A program made the position numbers and the translations under genes. This document shows, in pieces, positions 46,618 through 55,686 of a DNA stretch of 64,000 bases. Source of the DNA: Limnohabitans sp. 2KL-51 (GTDB lineage Bacteria > Pseudomonadota > Gammaproteobacteria > Burkholderiales > Burkholderiaceae_C); NCBI RefSeq assembly GCF_003063645.1, contig NZ_NESJ01000009.1, positions 124,001-188,000 of the forward strand, given 5' to 3'. Each line of letters begins with the position of its first letter. The stretch's first letter is position 1. Below the pieces are notes generated by a model. The model was not told where the DNA came from, ran no database searches, and saw only the letters and a list, made by a program, of their open reading frames with translations.

Positions 46618-47166
46618 ATGCACCAAGCCCCCCCATCTCACATCAAAGCGCTCAGTCCAGACTTTGAAACGCCGCATTTCAAGCAAGCACTGTCGCGCTT
46701 TGCCACGGGGGTGACCGTCATCACCACGTTCGCACCAGGCGCACACAAGGGCGATTCAGCCAGCAGCAGCTTTGTGGGCATCACCGCCAGTTCGTTCAAT
46801 TCGGTGTCGCTCACGCCCCCGCTGGTGCTGTGGAGCCTGGGGCAAGGCGCAAGCAGTGCACCACTGTTCCATGCAGGCACGCATTACGTGGTGAATGTGC
46901 TGGCCGCCGATCAGCTGGATGTCTGCAATCGCTTTGCCTATGGCAAGGGCGACCGCTTTGCCGACACCGCTTACACGCTGGGCGAGTCGGGCTTGCCTAT
47001 TTTGGATGGCGCGCTGGCCTGGTTTGAATGCCACAACCGCAGCCGACACGAAGAAGGCGACCATGTGATTTTTGTGGGCGAAGTGGAACGCTGCGGCTTC
47101 AGCGATGGCTCTGCCCCACTCGTTTATCAGGGCGGTCAGTTCAGCACCACCACGCCACTGGCATGA
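46618..47166 (+). CDS. Flavin reductase (FMN-binding split barrel)
   Basis: A protein of about 182 residues with the flavin-reductase-like domain: FKQALSRFATGVTVITTF, GITASSFNSVSLTPPLVLWSL, HYVVNVLAADQ and DHVIFVGEVERC. Such proteins supply reduced FMN or FAD to two-component monooxygenases. The nearest candidate partner is the acyl-CoA-dehydrogenase-fold protein of the divergent operon. An earlier ATG at 46594 would add eight residues but lies in the palindromic operator, so 46618 is chosen; neither has a clear ribosome-binding site. It overlaps the marR gene by four bases. Confidence 0.87.
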   Translation: MHQAPPSHIKALSPDFETPHFKQALSRFATGVTVITTFAPGAHKGDSASSSFVGITASSFNSVSLTPPLVLWSLGQGASSAPLFHAGTHYVVNVLAADQLDVCNRFAYGKGDRFADTAYTLGESGLPILDGALAWFECHNRSRHEEGDHVIFVGEVERCGFSDGSAPLVYQGGQFSTTTPLA

Positions 47167-47603
47167 GCAACTCAGCAGGCTTTGTCGACGACTACCTGGC
47201 CTACTTGCTGGCGCGTGCCAGCCATTTGATTTCGAGCGAGTTCCACGCCGTGGTTGAGGCCAGCGGCCTGAGCCTGATGGAGTGGCGCGTCATGGCCAGC
47301 CTGTCGGGCAAAGACAGTTTGAGCATCAACGAACTCGCCAGCATCGTGCTGGCCAAACAACCCACCGTGACCAAACTGGTGGGCCGCATGCAAGACGCCG
47401 GGTGGGTCAAGCGCTGCGACGCCGCACACGACAAACGGCAAAGCCTGGTGAGCCTCACGGCCGCAGGTCGGCGCAAAGTGCAGCCCCTGCTGAAACAAGC
47501 CAAAGCACACGAAGCGCAGGTGGTGTCTGCTTTGGGTAACGACCCGGCTCATCAACTCAAGCTTATGCTGGAGAGCTTGATTGCGGCGCATGGCAGTACT
47601 TGA
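47163..47603 (+). CDS. MarR family transcriptional regulator
   Basis: A 146-residue winged-helix regulator with EWRVMASLSGKDSLSINELA, KQPTVTKLVGRMQDAGWV and the wing DAHDKRQSLVSLTAAG. Its ATG overlaps the flavin reductase stop. By analogy with NicR, the MarR repressor of nicotinate-degradation genes in Pseudomonas, it probably represses the divergent catabolic operon and responds to a pathway compound. The palindromes at 46566-46596 are the likely site. Confidence 0.88.
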   Translation: MSNSAGFVDDYLAYLLARASHLISSEFHAVVEASGLSLMEWRVMASLSGKDSLSINELASIVLAKQPTVTKLVGRMQDAGWVKRCDAAHDKRQSLVSLTAAGRRKVQPLLKQAKAHEAQVVSALGNDPAHQLKLMLESLIAAHGST

Positions 47604-48259
47604 GCGGTCAAGGGTACAAGAGCACAGCCAAAATTTAGGCTCTAGGGTGCGAGCAGCCATCCATTGCCGGTCTCTGCGGCAAATGGATATCTAAGACTCA
47701 ATGGCGGTTTTGCACCGATTGCTGTCAGTCGTGACACGAAGCCACTTTTGGGCGTCCAGCCAAAAGAAGTCACTCGAACTCCGTCGTCACTGCCTCGTCC
47801 TCTGACAGGTTTAAGGTGACTAGCTGACAGTTACAAAGCTCATGATTGCTTCAAGGTGATGACTGTCCACTTTGTATTTGTGCAACGGGGTATTTCCGAG
47901 CCGATGTGGATAACCATCAACGAGCGAGCCCAGGTACGGATCTTCTCCTCGGGCACTGACCACTGCCGGGCTAGTAATATCGCTCGGCCATCTCCTTCAA
48001 AAAAGCTCTTGATCGCCTTGAGCTTAAACTCCGTTTCAAACGTCCTCACGACCCCCCTTTAAGTTGGCCCAACTCTTGAGGGCCAGTTCAAACCCGGGGC
48101 GATTCAACATGTATTCCTCATCGATCAGGCGCTCAAAAATAATTTCGAACGCTTGGTCGAACCCTCAATCCATGCAGAATACCCAACAGGTGCGCTTCTC
48201 CTAACTTTGTGTACGGCAAGCCGAAGACAAGCGGGCAAACAAGCCTTAATGTACGGGGC
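47604..48259. other. Gene-poor junction with IS3-type debris
   Basis: 656 bases between marR and soxB. Apart from the transposase remnant listed separately, I see only short frames without family features. The base composition is visibly less GC-rich than to the left. It probably marks an insertion boundary. Confidence 0.55.
47840..48049 (-). pseudogene. Remnant of an IS3-family transposase OrfA
   Basis: The first 42 residues (FETEFKLKAIKSFFEGDG, then LLARQWSVPEEKIRTWAR) read like the N-terminal helix-turn-helix of IS3/IS150 OrfA. After WARS the frame runs into sequence without resemblance and stops early. A shift at that point gives VDGYPHRLG and LHKYKVDSHHLEAIM, which resembles the continuation of such proteins. 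No OrfB and no terminal inverted repeats are seen, so this is decayed debris. Confidence 0.6.
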
Positions 48260-49519
48260 ATGAAGCTGCGCACAAGTTACTCACTTTGGAACCTGTTAAA
48301 CGCCGCACGCGGCGGACATGCAGACTGGGCACCCGCGTGGGTCGAGGCTGAGCCCAAGTCGGCTTATGACGTGTTGATTGTGGGAGGCGGTGGCCACGGA
48401 CTTGCTACAGCCTACTATCTGGCGAAGAATCACGGCATCAAGAACGTCGGTGTTCTGGAGGCTGGATGGATAGGCGGCGGCAATACCGGCCGCAACACCA
48501 CCATCGTACGGTCCAACTACCTCTACCCCGAAAGCGCCCGGCTTTACGACTTCTCTCTGAAGCTCTACGAGAGCTTGTCGCAAGAGCTCAACTACAACAT
48601 CATGCTGAGCCAGCGCGGTGTAATGACGCTTGCACATTCGCGGCACGACCTTGACGCTCAAAGCCGCTGGGCCAACGCAATGCGCTGCAACGGCATTGAT
48701 GCAGACTTGCTGGATGTTCACGAGGTGAAGTCTTTAGAGCCACGGCTGAACTTCAGCGCCAGTGCTCGCTTTCCGATTTTGGGTGGGTTCATCCAGCGCC
48801 GAGCTGGGCCGGCGCGCCACGATGCCGTGGCTTGGGGTTATGCTCGCGCCGCCTCCGCGCTGGGCGTAGACATTGTGCAAAACTGTCCCGTGTCAGGCTT
48901 TATCAAACAAGGCGAGCGAGTGGTGGGCGTTCAGACGCCCCGAGGCCCAATCCGCGCAGATCAAGTCGCGCTGGCGGTGGCTGGGCATTCCTCGGTCCTT
49001 GCGAGCATGGCTGGCATTGAACTGCCCGTCACAAGTTATGCGCTGCAGGCGATGGTCAGCGAGCCGGTCAAGCCCGTTCTCAACACGGTGACGCTTTCTC
49101 CATCCTTGGGCACATACTGGAGTCAGAGTGACAAAGGTGAGGTGGTGATTGGCGGTGGGATCGACCACTTTCCATCGTATGCGCAGCGTGGCAGTTTCGA
49201 TGTGATGCAGCAGGTGCTGGCAGCCACAGCAGAGATGTTTCCAAGCTTAGGACGACTTCGCCTGTTGCGGCAATGGGCCGGCATTGTCGACGTCGTGGTC
49301 GACTCTAGCCCTATCATCGGCCCCACATCGGCTCCAGGGCTTTCCATCAATTGCGGCTGGGGGACAGGTGGTTTCAAGGCCATTCCAGTGGGCGGCTGGA
49401 CACTCGCGCATTGGTTGGCCACGGGTCGCCATCATGCGCTGGCAGAGCCCTTTCAACTGGATCGCTTTCACTCCGGCAGACTGATTGACGAAGCAGCTGC
49501 CGCGGGTATAGCTCACTGA
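48260..49519 (+). CDS. soxB: Sarcosine oxidase beta subunit (heterotetrameric)
   Basis: Oxidatively demethylates sarcosine to glycine; the subunit holds FAD and the covalent FMN. The 419-residue protein has the Rossmann loop VGGGGHGLATAYYLAK, GWIGGGNTGRNTTIVRSNYL, and ARHDAVAWGYARAA, in which His187 corresponds to the histidine that binds FMN covalently. It ends with GWGTGGFKAIPVGG. The start at 48260 gives the normal N-terminus; an in-frame GTG upstream at 48209 is less likely. It is first of soxBDAG. The name clash with sulfur-oxidising SoxB is accidental. Confidence 0.94.
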   Translation: MKLRTSYSLWNLLNAARGGHADWAPAWVEAEPKSAYDVLIVGGGGHGLATAYYLAKNHGIKNVGVLEAGWIGGGNTGRNTTIVRSNYLYPESARLYDFSLKLYESLSQELNYNIMLSQRGVMTLAHSRHDLDAQSRWANAMRCNGIDADLLDVHEVKSLEPRLNFSASARFPILGGFIQRRAGPARHDAVAWGYARAASALGVDIVQNCPVSGFIKQGERVVGVQTPRGPIRADQVALAVAGHSSVLASMAGIELPVTSYALQAMVSEPVKPVLNTVTLSPSLGTYWSQSDKGEVVIGGGIDHFPSYAQRGSFDVMQQVLAATAEMFPSLGRLRLLRQWAGIVDVVVDSSPIIGPTSAPGLSINCGWGTGGFKAIPVGGWTLAHWLATGRHHALAEPFQLDRFHSGRLIDEAAAAGIAH

Positions 49520-49540
49520 GGCGCTCTGTCAAAGTTCATC

Positions 49541-49816
49541 ATGATGCAAATTCAATGTCCCTGGTGTGGTCCGCGTGCGGCCAATGAGTTTCACTGTGGT
49601 GGCACCACCTCCATCGCACGCCCGCCGCTGGACTGCGACGATGTCACTTGGGGTCGCTACCTTTTCTTTCGCGAGAATCCAAAGGGTGATCATGCCGAGC
49701 GTTGGCGACACACCTTCGGTTGCGGCCAATGGTTCAACGTTCGACGCAACACTGTGAGCCACGAGATAGACGCGGTCTACGGCATCACCGAGCCGGCACC
49801 GAGGTCCAAACCATGA
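49541..49816 (+). CDS. soxD: Sarcosine oxidase delta subunit
   Basis: A 91-residue zinc-binding subunit. Metal ligands are visible in IQCPWCG and in the closing FGCGQWFNVRRNT block, with the family-typical NEFHCGG and WRHTFGC between. It lies 21 bases after soxB and its stop overlaps the soxA start by four bases. The wider frame downstream of its start belongs to other genes. Confidence 0.92.
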   Translation: MMQIQCPWCGPRAANEFHCGGTTSIARPPLDCDDVTWGRYLFFRENPKGDHAERWRHTFGCGQWFNVRRNTVSHEIDAVYGITEPAPRSKP

Positions 49817-52659
49817 GCGCTTATCGCTTGTCTGGCTTGGCCGGTGCCTGGATTGACCACTCGCAAAAGTTGAACTTCAACTTTGACGGACGAGCACTCC
49901 AAGGCTTCTCTGGCGATACGCTGGCCTCGGCGCTGTTGGCTACCGGTTCAATGCATGTGGCCCGCAGCTTCAAGTTGCACAGACCCCGTGGTATTTTTTC
50001 TTGCGGCATGGAGGAGCCTAACGGCTTACTCGAAATTGGCGACGATTCTCGGCGAACACCCAATACGCGGGCCACTGACATCAACTTGTATGAGGGGCTG
50101 GTAGCGCGTCCTGGCAATGCCTGGCCTAGCTTGAAATTTGATCTTTTGGCGATCAACAACTACTTCTCAGCGTTGTTGCCGGCAGGCTTTTATTACAAGA
50201 CTTTCATGTGGCCTGCATGGCGCTGGTTCGAGCCAGCGATTCGCCGCGCGGCCGGCCTCGGTCATGCCGCTGAGCCGCATACCGGTCCCGATCCTGATGG
50301 CTATGACGAACTCTCGGTACACGTTCACACCTTGGTGGTCGGTGGCGGCGTGGCGGGCATGCAAGTAGCCCTCCAAGCTGCACATGCTGGCCACGAAGTA
50401 TTGCTGATGGAGGGCCAGCCACAACTTGGTGGCTGGACCGCCGCCCAGGGTGAAGCCGCACGCGCCCAAGTGACGACACTGAGGACGCAGGCTGAAAAGG
50501 CTGGCGTTCGCGTGGTGACCTCGTGCACAGTCATTGGCCTTTATGACCATCAGTTCGTTGCTGCTGTTCAGGTCTTGGGCGAAAACGGTCCAACCCGTGA
50601 GCGTCTTTGGAAGATGCGTGCTGAACAAATTGTTCTGGCCTGCGGCGCTTTTGAACGACCCATGCTGTTCCCAGACAATGATCGACCGGGCGTGATGCTG
50701 GCCAGTGCCGTACAGCGCTATGCTGAGCTGTATGGCGTCGCATGCGGGCGGCGGGTGGTTTTGACTGCAGCTTGTGACAGCGCCTATGGCGTAGCACATT
50801 CATTGCTGGCGGCAGGTATTGAGGTGGCCGCCATCGTTGATCATCGAGATGAAACTGCAGCACAAGCACCAACGGGTGTGCCGGTTTATCGCTCCAGCGC
50901 CATCGTCTCGGTCATGGGAAGGCGCGAGGTGAATGGCGTGACGGTGATCAGCCATGACGGCCGTCAACGCCACGAGATCCTGGTCGATTGCATCGCCGTT
51001 GCCGGTGGCTGGACACCGGCAGTGAATCTTTACTCAATGGCTGGTGGAAGTTTGCAATGGGACCAGAGGTCCTCCATGTTCGTACCGAGCAAAGATCTGC
51101 CGGGCATCACCGTGGTCGGCGCCTGTGCTGGCAACCTCGATGTTGGTTGGGTACCTGCCGATAACCGACCGACGTCCATCGCTCTTTCAGCTTTGGGTAA
51201 AACGCCCGGAAAGATCTTCGTCGATTTGCAAAACGATGTCGCTGCCAGTGATGTGGTGCTGGCCGCGCAAGAGAATTTTCGCTCGGTTGAACACCTCAAG
51301 CGTTACACCACCATGGGCATGGCCACCGACCAGGGCAAGACCAGCAATGTCAATGCCATCGTTCTGATGGGCGCACTCACACAGCGCACACCGCCGCAAG
51401 TTGGCACAACCAAATTCCGCCCACCGTTTAAACCGGTGACGATCAACGCCATCGCAGCGGGGCGTAGCGGCGAGCGCATCAAACCGCTCAAGCGCATGCC
51501 GGGACATGACTGGCACACCGAGCGGGGTGGCCTGTTCGAGGACTTTGGAGGCTGGCTGCGGCCGGCAGCTTATCCGCGCCAAGGTGAAAGCCTAGATCAG
51601 GCGGCGCAGCGCGAAGCCCTTCGGGTGCGACAAACAGTGGGGCTTTTCGAAGGTTCGCCACTGGGCAAAATTGAAGTTTTCGGACCAGATGCTGCTGACT
51701 TCCTAGATTTAATGTACGTCGGAACCATGTCCACTCTGCCAGTGGGGGGCGCGCGCTACGGCATCTTGATCAACGAGAACGGCGTGGTATTCGACGACGG
51801 TATCGTTGCGCGACTGGCACTGGACCACTTCTGGGTGAACACCACATCGGGCGGTGTGGATCGCGTAGCGCTGGCCTTCGAGGAGTGGCTGCAGTGCGAG
51901 TACGTCAACCACCGCGTGCTGGTGACGCCAGTGACTTCAGCTTGGGGCAACATCACCGTGAGTGGTCCCAAAGCTTGGGCGCTACTTGAAAAGGCTGGTT
52001 TCGATCGCTCCCTCGCACCCGAAACGATGAAGCACATGACGATTCGAAAAACTGATCATGCAGGCATTTGCATGCGTGTACTTCGCGCCAGCTTCAACGG
52101 CGAACTTGGGTACGAGATCAATCTGCCGTCACAAGAAACCTCGTCGCTCATCGAGCGTCTTTGGGATCTCGGGCATGACCTTGGCGTTGTGCCATACGGT
52201 ATTGAAGCGTTGATGGTGATGCGCACCGAAAAAGGTTTTCTGCACGTGGGCGGCGACACCGACGGTACAACATTGCCTGGAGACATTGGCATGGATCGTG
52301 GTATTGCAAAGAAGGCCGCCAACTTCGTCGGCCGCCGCTCACTGCTTAGACGAGCGTCTATGGATACCCAACGCATGCAGTTAGTCGGCTTGATTCCGGT
52401 AGACCGAAAAACACGCTTGCCAGTGGGTGCGCACATCGTGACGCCGCCGGGTCCGCCCGGGCTTATTCAAGGCTTCGTCACCAGCAGCTACAACAGCCCC
52501 AACCTCGGACACCCGGTGTCTCTGGCCATGCTTCAAGAAGGACGCACACAAATGGGCGCGCGCATCACTGCATACCATCTGGGTACGGCTATCGATGCTG
52601 AGGTGGTCACTACGCCCTTTCTCGACCCACAAGGGGAGCGCTTGCATGGCCACCACTGA
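49813..52659 (+). CDS. soxA: Sarcosine oxidase alpha subunit
   Basis: A 948-residue subunit that binds NAD and tetrahydrofolate and channels the released methyl group to 5,10-methylene-tetrahydrofolate. The N-terminus has the 2Fe-2S-like ferredoxin fold without its cysteines (FNFDGRALQGFSGDTLASALLATG), then NAD/FAD-type Rossmann domains (VVGGGVAGMQVALQAAHAG), and a C-terminal GcvT-like domain (about 580-940: GLFEGSPLGKIEVFGPDA, RASFNGELGYEINLPS, ALMVMRTEKGFLHVGGDTDG). It overlaps soxD by 4 bases and soxG by 14. Confidence 0.94.
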   Translation: MSAYRLSGLAGAWIDHSQKLNFNFDGRALQGFSGDTLASALLATGSMHVARSFKLHRPRGIFSCGMEEPNGLLEIGDDSRRTPNTRATDINLYEGLVARPGNAWPSLKFDLLAINNYFSALLPAGFYYKTFMWPAWRWFEPAIRRAAGLGHAAEPHTGPDPDGYDELSVHVHTLVVGGGVAGMQVALQAAHAGHEVLLMEGQPQLGGWTAAQGEAARAQVTTLRTQAEKAGVRVVTSCTVIGLYDHQFVAAVQVLGENGPTRERLWKMRAEQIVLACGAFERPMLFPDNDRPGVMLASAVQRYAELYGVACGRRVVLTAACDSAYGVAHSLLAAGIEVAAIVDHRDETAAQAPTGVPVYRSSAIVSVMGRREVNGVTVISHDGRQRHEILVDCIAVAGGWTPAVNLYSMAGGSLQWDQRSSMFVPSKDLPGITVVGACAGNLDVGWVPADNRPTSIALSALGKTPGKIFVDLQNDVAASDVVLAAQENFRSVEHLKRYTTMGMATDQGKTSNVNAIVLMGALTQRTPPQVGTTKFRPPFKPVTINAIAAGRSGERIKPLKRMPGHDWHTERGGLFEDFGGWLRPAAYPRQGESLDQAAQREALRVRQTVGLFEGSPLGKIEVFGPDAADFLDLMYVGTMSTLPVGGARYGILINENGVVFDDGIVARLALDHFWVNTTSGGVDRVALAFEEWLQCEYVNHRVLVTPVTSAWGNITVSGPKAWALLEKAGFDRSLAPETMKHMTIRKTDHAGICMRVLRASFNGELGYEINLPSQETSSLIERLWDLGHDLGVVPYGIEALMVMRTEKGFLHVGGDTDGTTLPGDIGMDRGIAKKAANFVGRRSLLRRASMDTQRMQLVGLIPVDRKTRLPVGAHIVTPPGPPGLIQGFVTSSYNSPNLGHPVSLAMLQEGRTQMGARITAYHLGTAIDAEVVTTPFLDPQGERLHGHH

Positions 52660-53170
52660 TTTCAATGCGGGCCCAGTGACCGTGCTCAGTATCGATCCTT
52701 TGCTGGTGATCTCACTGCGGCACTTGCCTGATGCTGGCGACAGCTTATCGATGGCTCTGAAAGCCGCCGGGCTGTCTGGTGTGCCCTGTCCTGGACAAGT
52801 AATCGGGCAGAGCCCTTGGGCGCTATGGCTTAGCCCAAGCGAAGTGATCCTGCTAGCCAACAACCCAACGCAAACCAACGCTGTCAAGACGGCACTGGCA
52901 GACAATCCGCTCGCCTGTGCAGTGGACCAATCGGATGGTGTTCTCGCCCTTGAACTGCAAGGGCAGCAATTGGATGATCTGTTGCTGCGACTGGTCGACA
53001 GCCGCTCGCTTCCGTGCACACCGGGCTCAGCCGTGCGAGTTCGGTTGGCCGATATCGCGGTCATACTGATTCGTCACATGCCTGATCGGCTGTGGCTGTT
53101 GGTCGAGCGTCCACAAGCGCAATACCTGACAAATTGGCTGAAACACGCTGGCGCAGCGCTACAACCCTAA
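52646..53170 (+). CDS. soxG: Sarcosine oxidase gamma subunit
   Basis: A 174-residue GcvT-like small subunit completing the heterotetramer. It has SPWALWLSPSEVILLA and AVDQSDGVLALELQGQQLDDLLLRL, as in the family. GGGGAG lies eight bases before ATG 52646, within the soxA end. It converges with a hydrolase gene ten bases downstream. No folD, glyA or purU follows, so the formaldehyde-unit genes often attached to sox operons are missing here. Confidence 0.87.
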   Translation: MATTDFNAGPVTVLSIDPLLVISLRHLPDAGDSLSMALKAAGLSGVPCPGQVIGQSPWALWLSPSEVILLANNPTQTNAVKTALADNPLACAVDQSDGVLALELQGQQLDDLLLRLVDSRSLPCTPGSAVRVRLADIAVILIRHMPDRLWLLVERPQAQYLTNWLKHAGAALQP

Positions 53171-53180
53171 ATTTTGGGGT

Positions 53181-54383
53181 TCACTGTGTGTTTCTACGCC
53201 CAGTTATCACCTCGCGCATCACACCAATTGTCCAATCCGCTTCTTCATAGATGAAGTTGTGGCCCGAACCTGCGGGCGCGACGACACGTTGCGAGCGGGT
53301 GGATGTGGCCAAGTAGCGCTCGCGCGTTGCGGCAAAGAAGCGGAACATCCGTTTCGCGTTGGTGTCACCACCTTGCTGTGCTTCCGGCAGCAAGGCGATG
53401 TCGCTGTCATTGTCGTCGCGAGGGCCAACCAACCACACGGGCAAGTCACCCAGATCGCGGTCATAGACCACAGTATCCCAAGCCACCGCAGCCACGCCCT
53501 CAGGGCACAGCTCGCTGTAAATGGATGCCTGAGTGAAGAAAGCAGCGGCATTGAACTCCACTGCACGAACGGCAGCCACCTCGGGCCCCAGTACAGTGCG
53601 TGCGGCATCCATGGCTTTGGCATAAGCGGGAATCTGGCGCGCCTTGGCCTCAGCCCGAATGGCCATGTTGAGGCCGAACAGCTGCATGAAGCCGCCCAAC
53701 CAGGCTGAACGTCGCATCTCTGTCAAGGCGCTCAGTCGCGGGCCAAAAACGATGGTCTCCAAAGGCGTCGGGTCCATCAGTACCACTGTGTGCACCAAGT
53801 CTGGCCGACGACGCGCCATGTTGGCCACCAACAAACCACCAAAGGAGTGACCTGCCAAAACGAAGGGACCTTTCTCACCTGCTCGCTCCAGGGCCAGGAC
53901 CATCTCTTCGGCCTCTCGAGCTGTAGTGCGTGGAAAGGGGCCTGCGTCACTCCAACCCGTGCCCGGTCGGTCGATGAGAATGGACCGGGTATGGCTGCGA
54001 AATGCACGGTGCAGATGATGCATGGCGAAACCACCAGCATGGCCACCAGCAAACCAGACCACTGCAGGGCTACCAGAATGGGTACAGCCTTCGGCCAGAA
54101 GATGAATGCTGTAACCACCCATGTCCACCATTTGGCCTGGTGGTGGCACTTGACGGCGTACCTTCGCCAGGTTCCAGATATGCCGAAGCGACGCCACAGC
54201 CAAAATCAGCCCAACTCCACAGCCCAGTGCCTTCAAGCCCATGCGCAAGTCTTCTGGCACAGCCCAACTTAAGGCCCAGAAAAAAGCAGTCACTGCCGCC
54301 GCAATCACCAAACCAGCACAGTCGTGGCTTAGCAAAGTCAAAAGGACATCTCGTATACGCCGCACAGCATCAACCCCCTGCAC
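53181..54383 (-). CDS. Alpha/beta hydrolase with N-terminal membrane segments
   Basis: A 400-residue protein. Two hydrophobic segments (about 23-40 and 50-66) precede an alpha/beta hydrolase domain (about 85-395): WFAGGHAGG oxyanion region, DRPGTGWSD, nucleophile Ser in LAGHSFGGLLVA, and His in GSGHNFIYEE. The domain probably faces the periplasm or cytoplasm at the inner membrane. Substrate unknown. It overlaps the MFS gene by 14 bases and forms a minus-strand operon with it and the TonB receptor, which suggests it hydrolyses an ester or amide of the imported compound. Confidence 0.82.
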   Translation of the reverse strand: MQGVDAVRRIRDVLLTLLSHDCAGLVIAAAVTAFFWALSWAVPEDLRMGLKALGCGVGLILAVASLRHIWNLAKVRRQVPPPGQMVDMGGYSIHLLAEGCTHSGSPAVVWFAGGHAGGFAMHHLHRAFRSHTRSILIDRPGTGWSDAGPFPRTTAREAEEMVLALERAGEKGPFVLAGHSFGGLLVANMARRRPDLVHTVVLMDPTPLETIVFGPRLSALTEMRRSAWLGGFMQLFGLNMAIRAEAKARQIPAYAKAMDAARTVLGPEVAAVRAVEFNAAAFFTQASIYSELCPEGVAAVAWDTVVYDRDLGDLPVWLVGPRDDNDSDIALLPEAQQGGDTNAKRMFRFFAATRERYLATSTRSQRVVAPAGSGHNFIYEEADWTIGVMREVITGRRNTQ

Positions 54384-55680
54384 CTAAACGCTGAGCGGTA
54401 CTGTCGTCACCCGGTCTGAATTCAGGCAACCACGCCGCCGCCAAAGCGGCCCCCCCCATGCAGGCTGCAGCCATCAAGAGGGCCAGGTCATAGTTGCCAG
54501 TGCGGTCATGTACCAGGCCAGCTATCCAGGGCGATACGCCACCACCCGCCGCCATAGCGACCATCTGAGTGGCGCTGGCACGACCGAAAGTTTCGACACT
54601 GAAGTAGCGCCGCGCCAGCAGAATACTCAAGCTGTTGTCTCCGCCTGAACACAGGCCCAGCAAACCCGCGGCAGCAATACTGACCCAGAGCCCGCCACCA
54701 GCGTAGATGATCAATGTGGCCAACATGGGTGCGACCATCACGATCACGGCCAGGCGTGCTGCAGGCATACGGTCAACCAACCAGCCCGCCAAGACATTAC
54801 CCAAGAGCCCCCCCAGCCCCACCAAGCTCATTGCCATAGCGGCCTGACCCGGGGTCGCACCACGGTCTTGCAGCAGTGCCGCGAAGTGCATAAAAATGGC
54901 ACCCACACCCAACGCAAAAAACATATTGAAAAGTGCCAGCTTCCACCAGATCGAGTCGCGCAGAAAAGCGGCCATCGATTGAGGCCCGCTGACATTCGGA
55001 GAGACTGCTGGAGAGACAGCGCTTTTATCACCTGGCACATTGGCAGGAGTGCTTGGGCTTCTTGAAACTCTCTCTCGCACCAGCAGCAAGGCTGCCACGC
55101 CGCACATCAGAAGGCTGAGCGCACTCATGACAAGGAACGCCTGTCGCCAACCAAAATGGGTGATGACCGCCTGCGTCCAAAGCGGATGGATGATGGCACC
55201 AACGGCCCCACAGGCAAACAAAATTCCAAGTGCCCGGCCCATCGACTTATCGAACCAACCCTGCACCAACTTGGCCAGGCTCAACAGCGATGCGCCCGCG
55301 GCTGTGATCATCAACAACAAGCACAAGCCATAGTAGAACCAGACGCTACCGTCCATGAATGAAAACGCAGCAAAGTTGGCTGATTGCAGCACGACGCCGG
55401 ACAAGATAAGCGGGCGCAACGGAAATTTGTCAATCACCCATCCTGTCAGCGGAGCCACAAGAGGGGTGAACAAGGTTGACAGAGTGAGGGAGAAGGCAAT
55501 CTCGCCTCGGCTCCATCCCAGACCTTGTTGCAGTGGAAGCAGGAAAAGACCAAAAGTGCTGCCATACAAGGCCGACACACCAAACAAAGCCAGCACCCCA
55601 GCACCAGCCAGCGTGCGCCAACTGGCTGGGGTGTCAGGCGCTGGAACCAGTTTGGAGTCTTGCTCAGCGCTCGGGTTCAT
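54370..55680 (-). CDS. MFS transporter, monocarboxylate/oxalate-formate-like
   Basis: A 436-residue, 12-segment carrier. The start FGVSALYGSTFGLFLLPLQQGLGWSRGEIAFSLTL and VQGWFDKSMGRALGILFACGAVG are typical of bacterial MCT-like MFS carriers of organic anions. A cytoplasmic loop lies near residue 210-235. It probably moves the compound admitted by the TonB receptor across the inner membrane. The gap to the receptor gene is six bases. Confidence 0.88.
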   Translation of the reverse strand: MNPSAEQDSKLVPAPDTPASWRTLAGAGVLALFGVSALYGSTFGLFLLPLQQGLGWSRGEIAFSLTLSTLFTPLVAPLTGWVIDKFPLRPLILSGVVLQSANFAAFSFMDGSVWFYYGLCLLLMITAAGASLLSLAKLVQGWFDKSMGRALGILFACGAVGAIIHPLWTQAVITHFGWRQAFLVMSALSLLMCGVAALLLVRERVSRSPSTPANVPGDKSAVSPAVSPNVSGPQSMAAFLRDSIWWKLALFNMFFALGVGAIFMHFAALLQDRGATPGQAAMAMSLVGLGGLLGNVLAGWLVDRMPAARLAVIVMVAPMLATLIIYAGGGLWVSIAAAGLLGLCSGGDNSLSILLARRYFSVETFGRASATQMVAMAAGGGVSPWIAGLVHDRTGNYDLALLMAAACMGGAALAAAWLPEFRPGDDSTAQRLGAGG

Positions 55681-55686
55681 TGGTCC

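Noticed and set aside
47632..47830. Possible short gene between marR and the IS remnant
   Set aside because: Only frames under 40 codons, without ribosome-binding sites or recognisable content.
48260..53170. Thiosulfate-oxidising Sox system, suggested by the gene names
   Set aside because: The proteins are sarcosine oxidase subunits (FAD/FMN and GcvT-like domains); no cytochrome or sulfur-carrier proteins are present.
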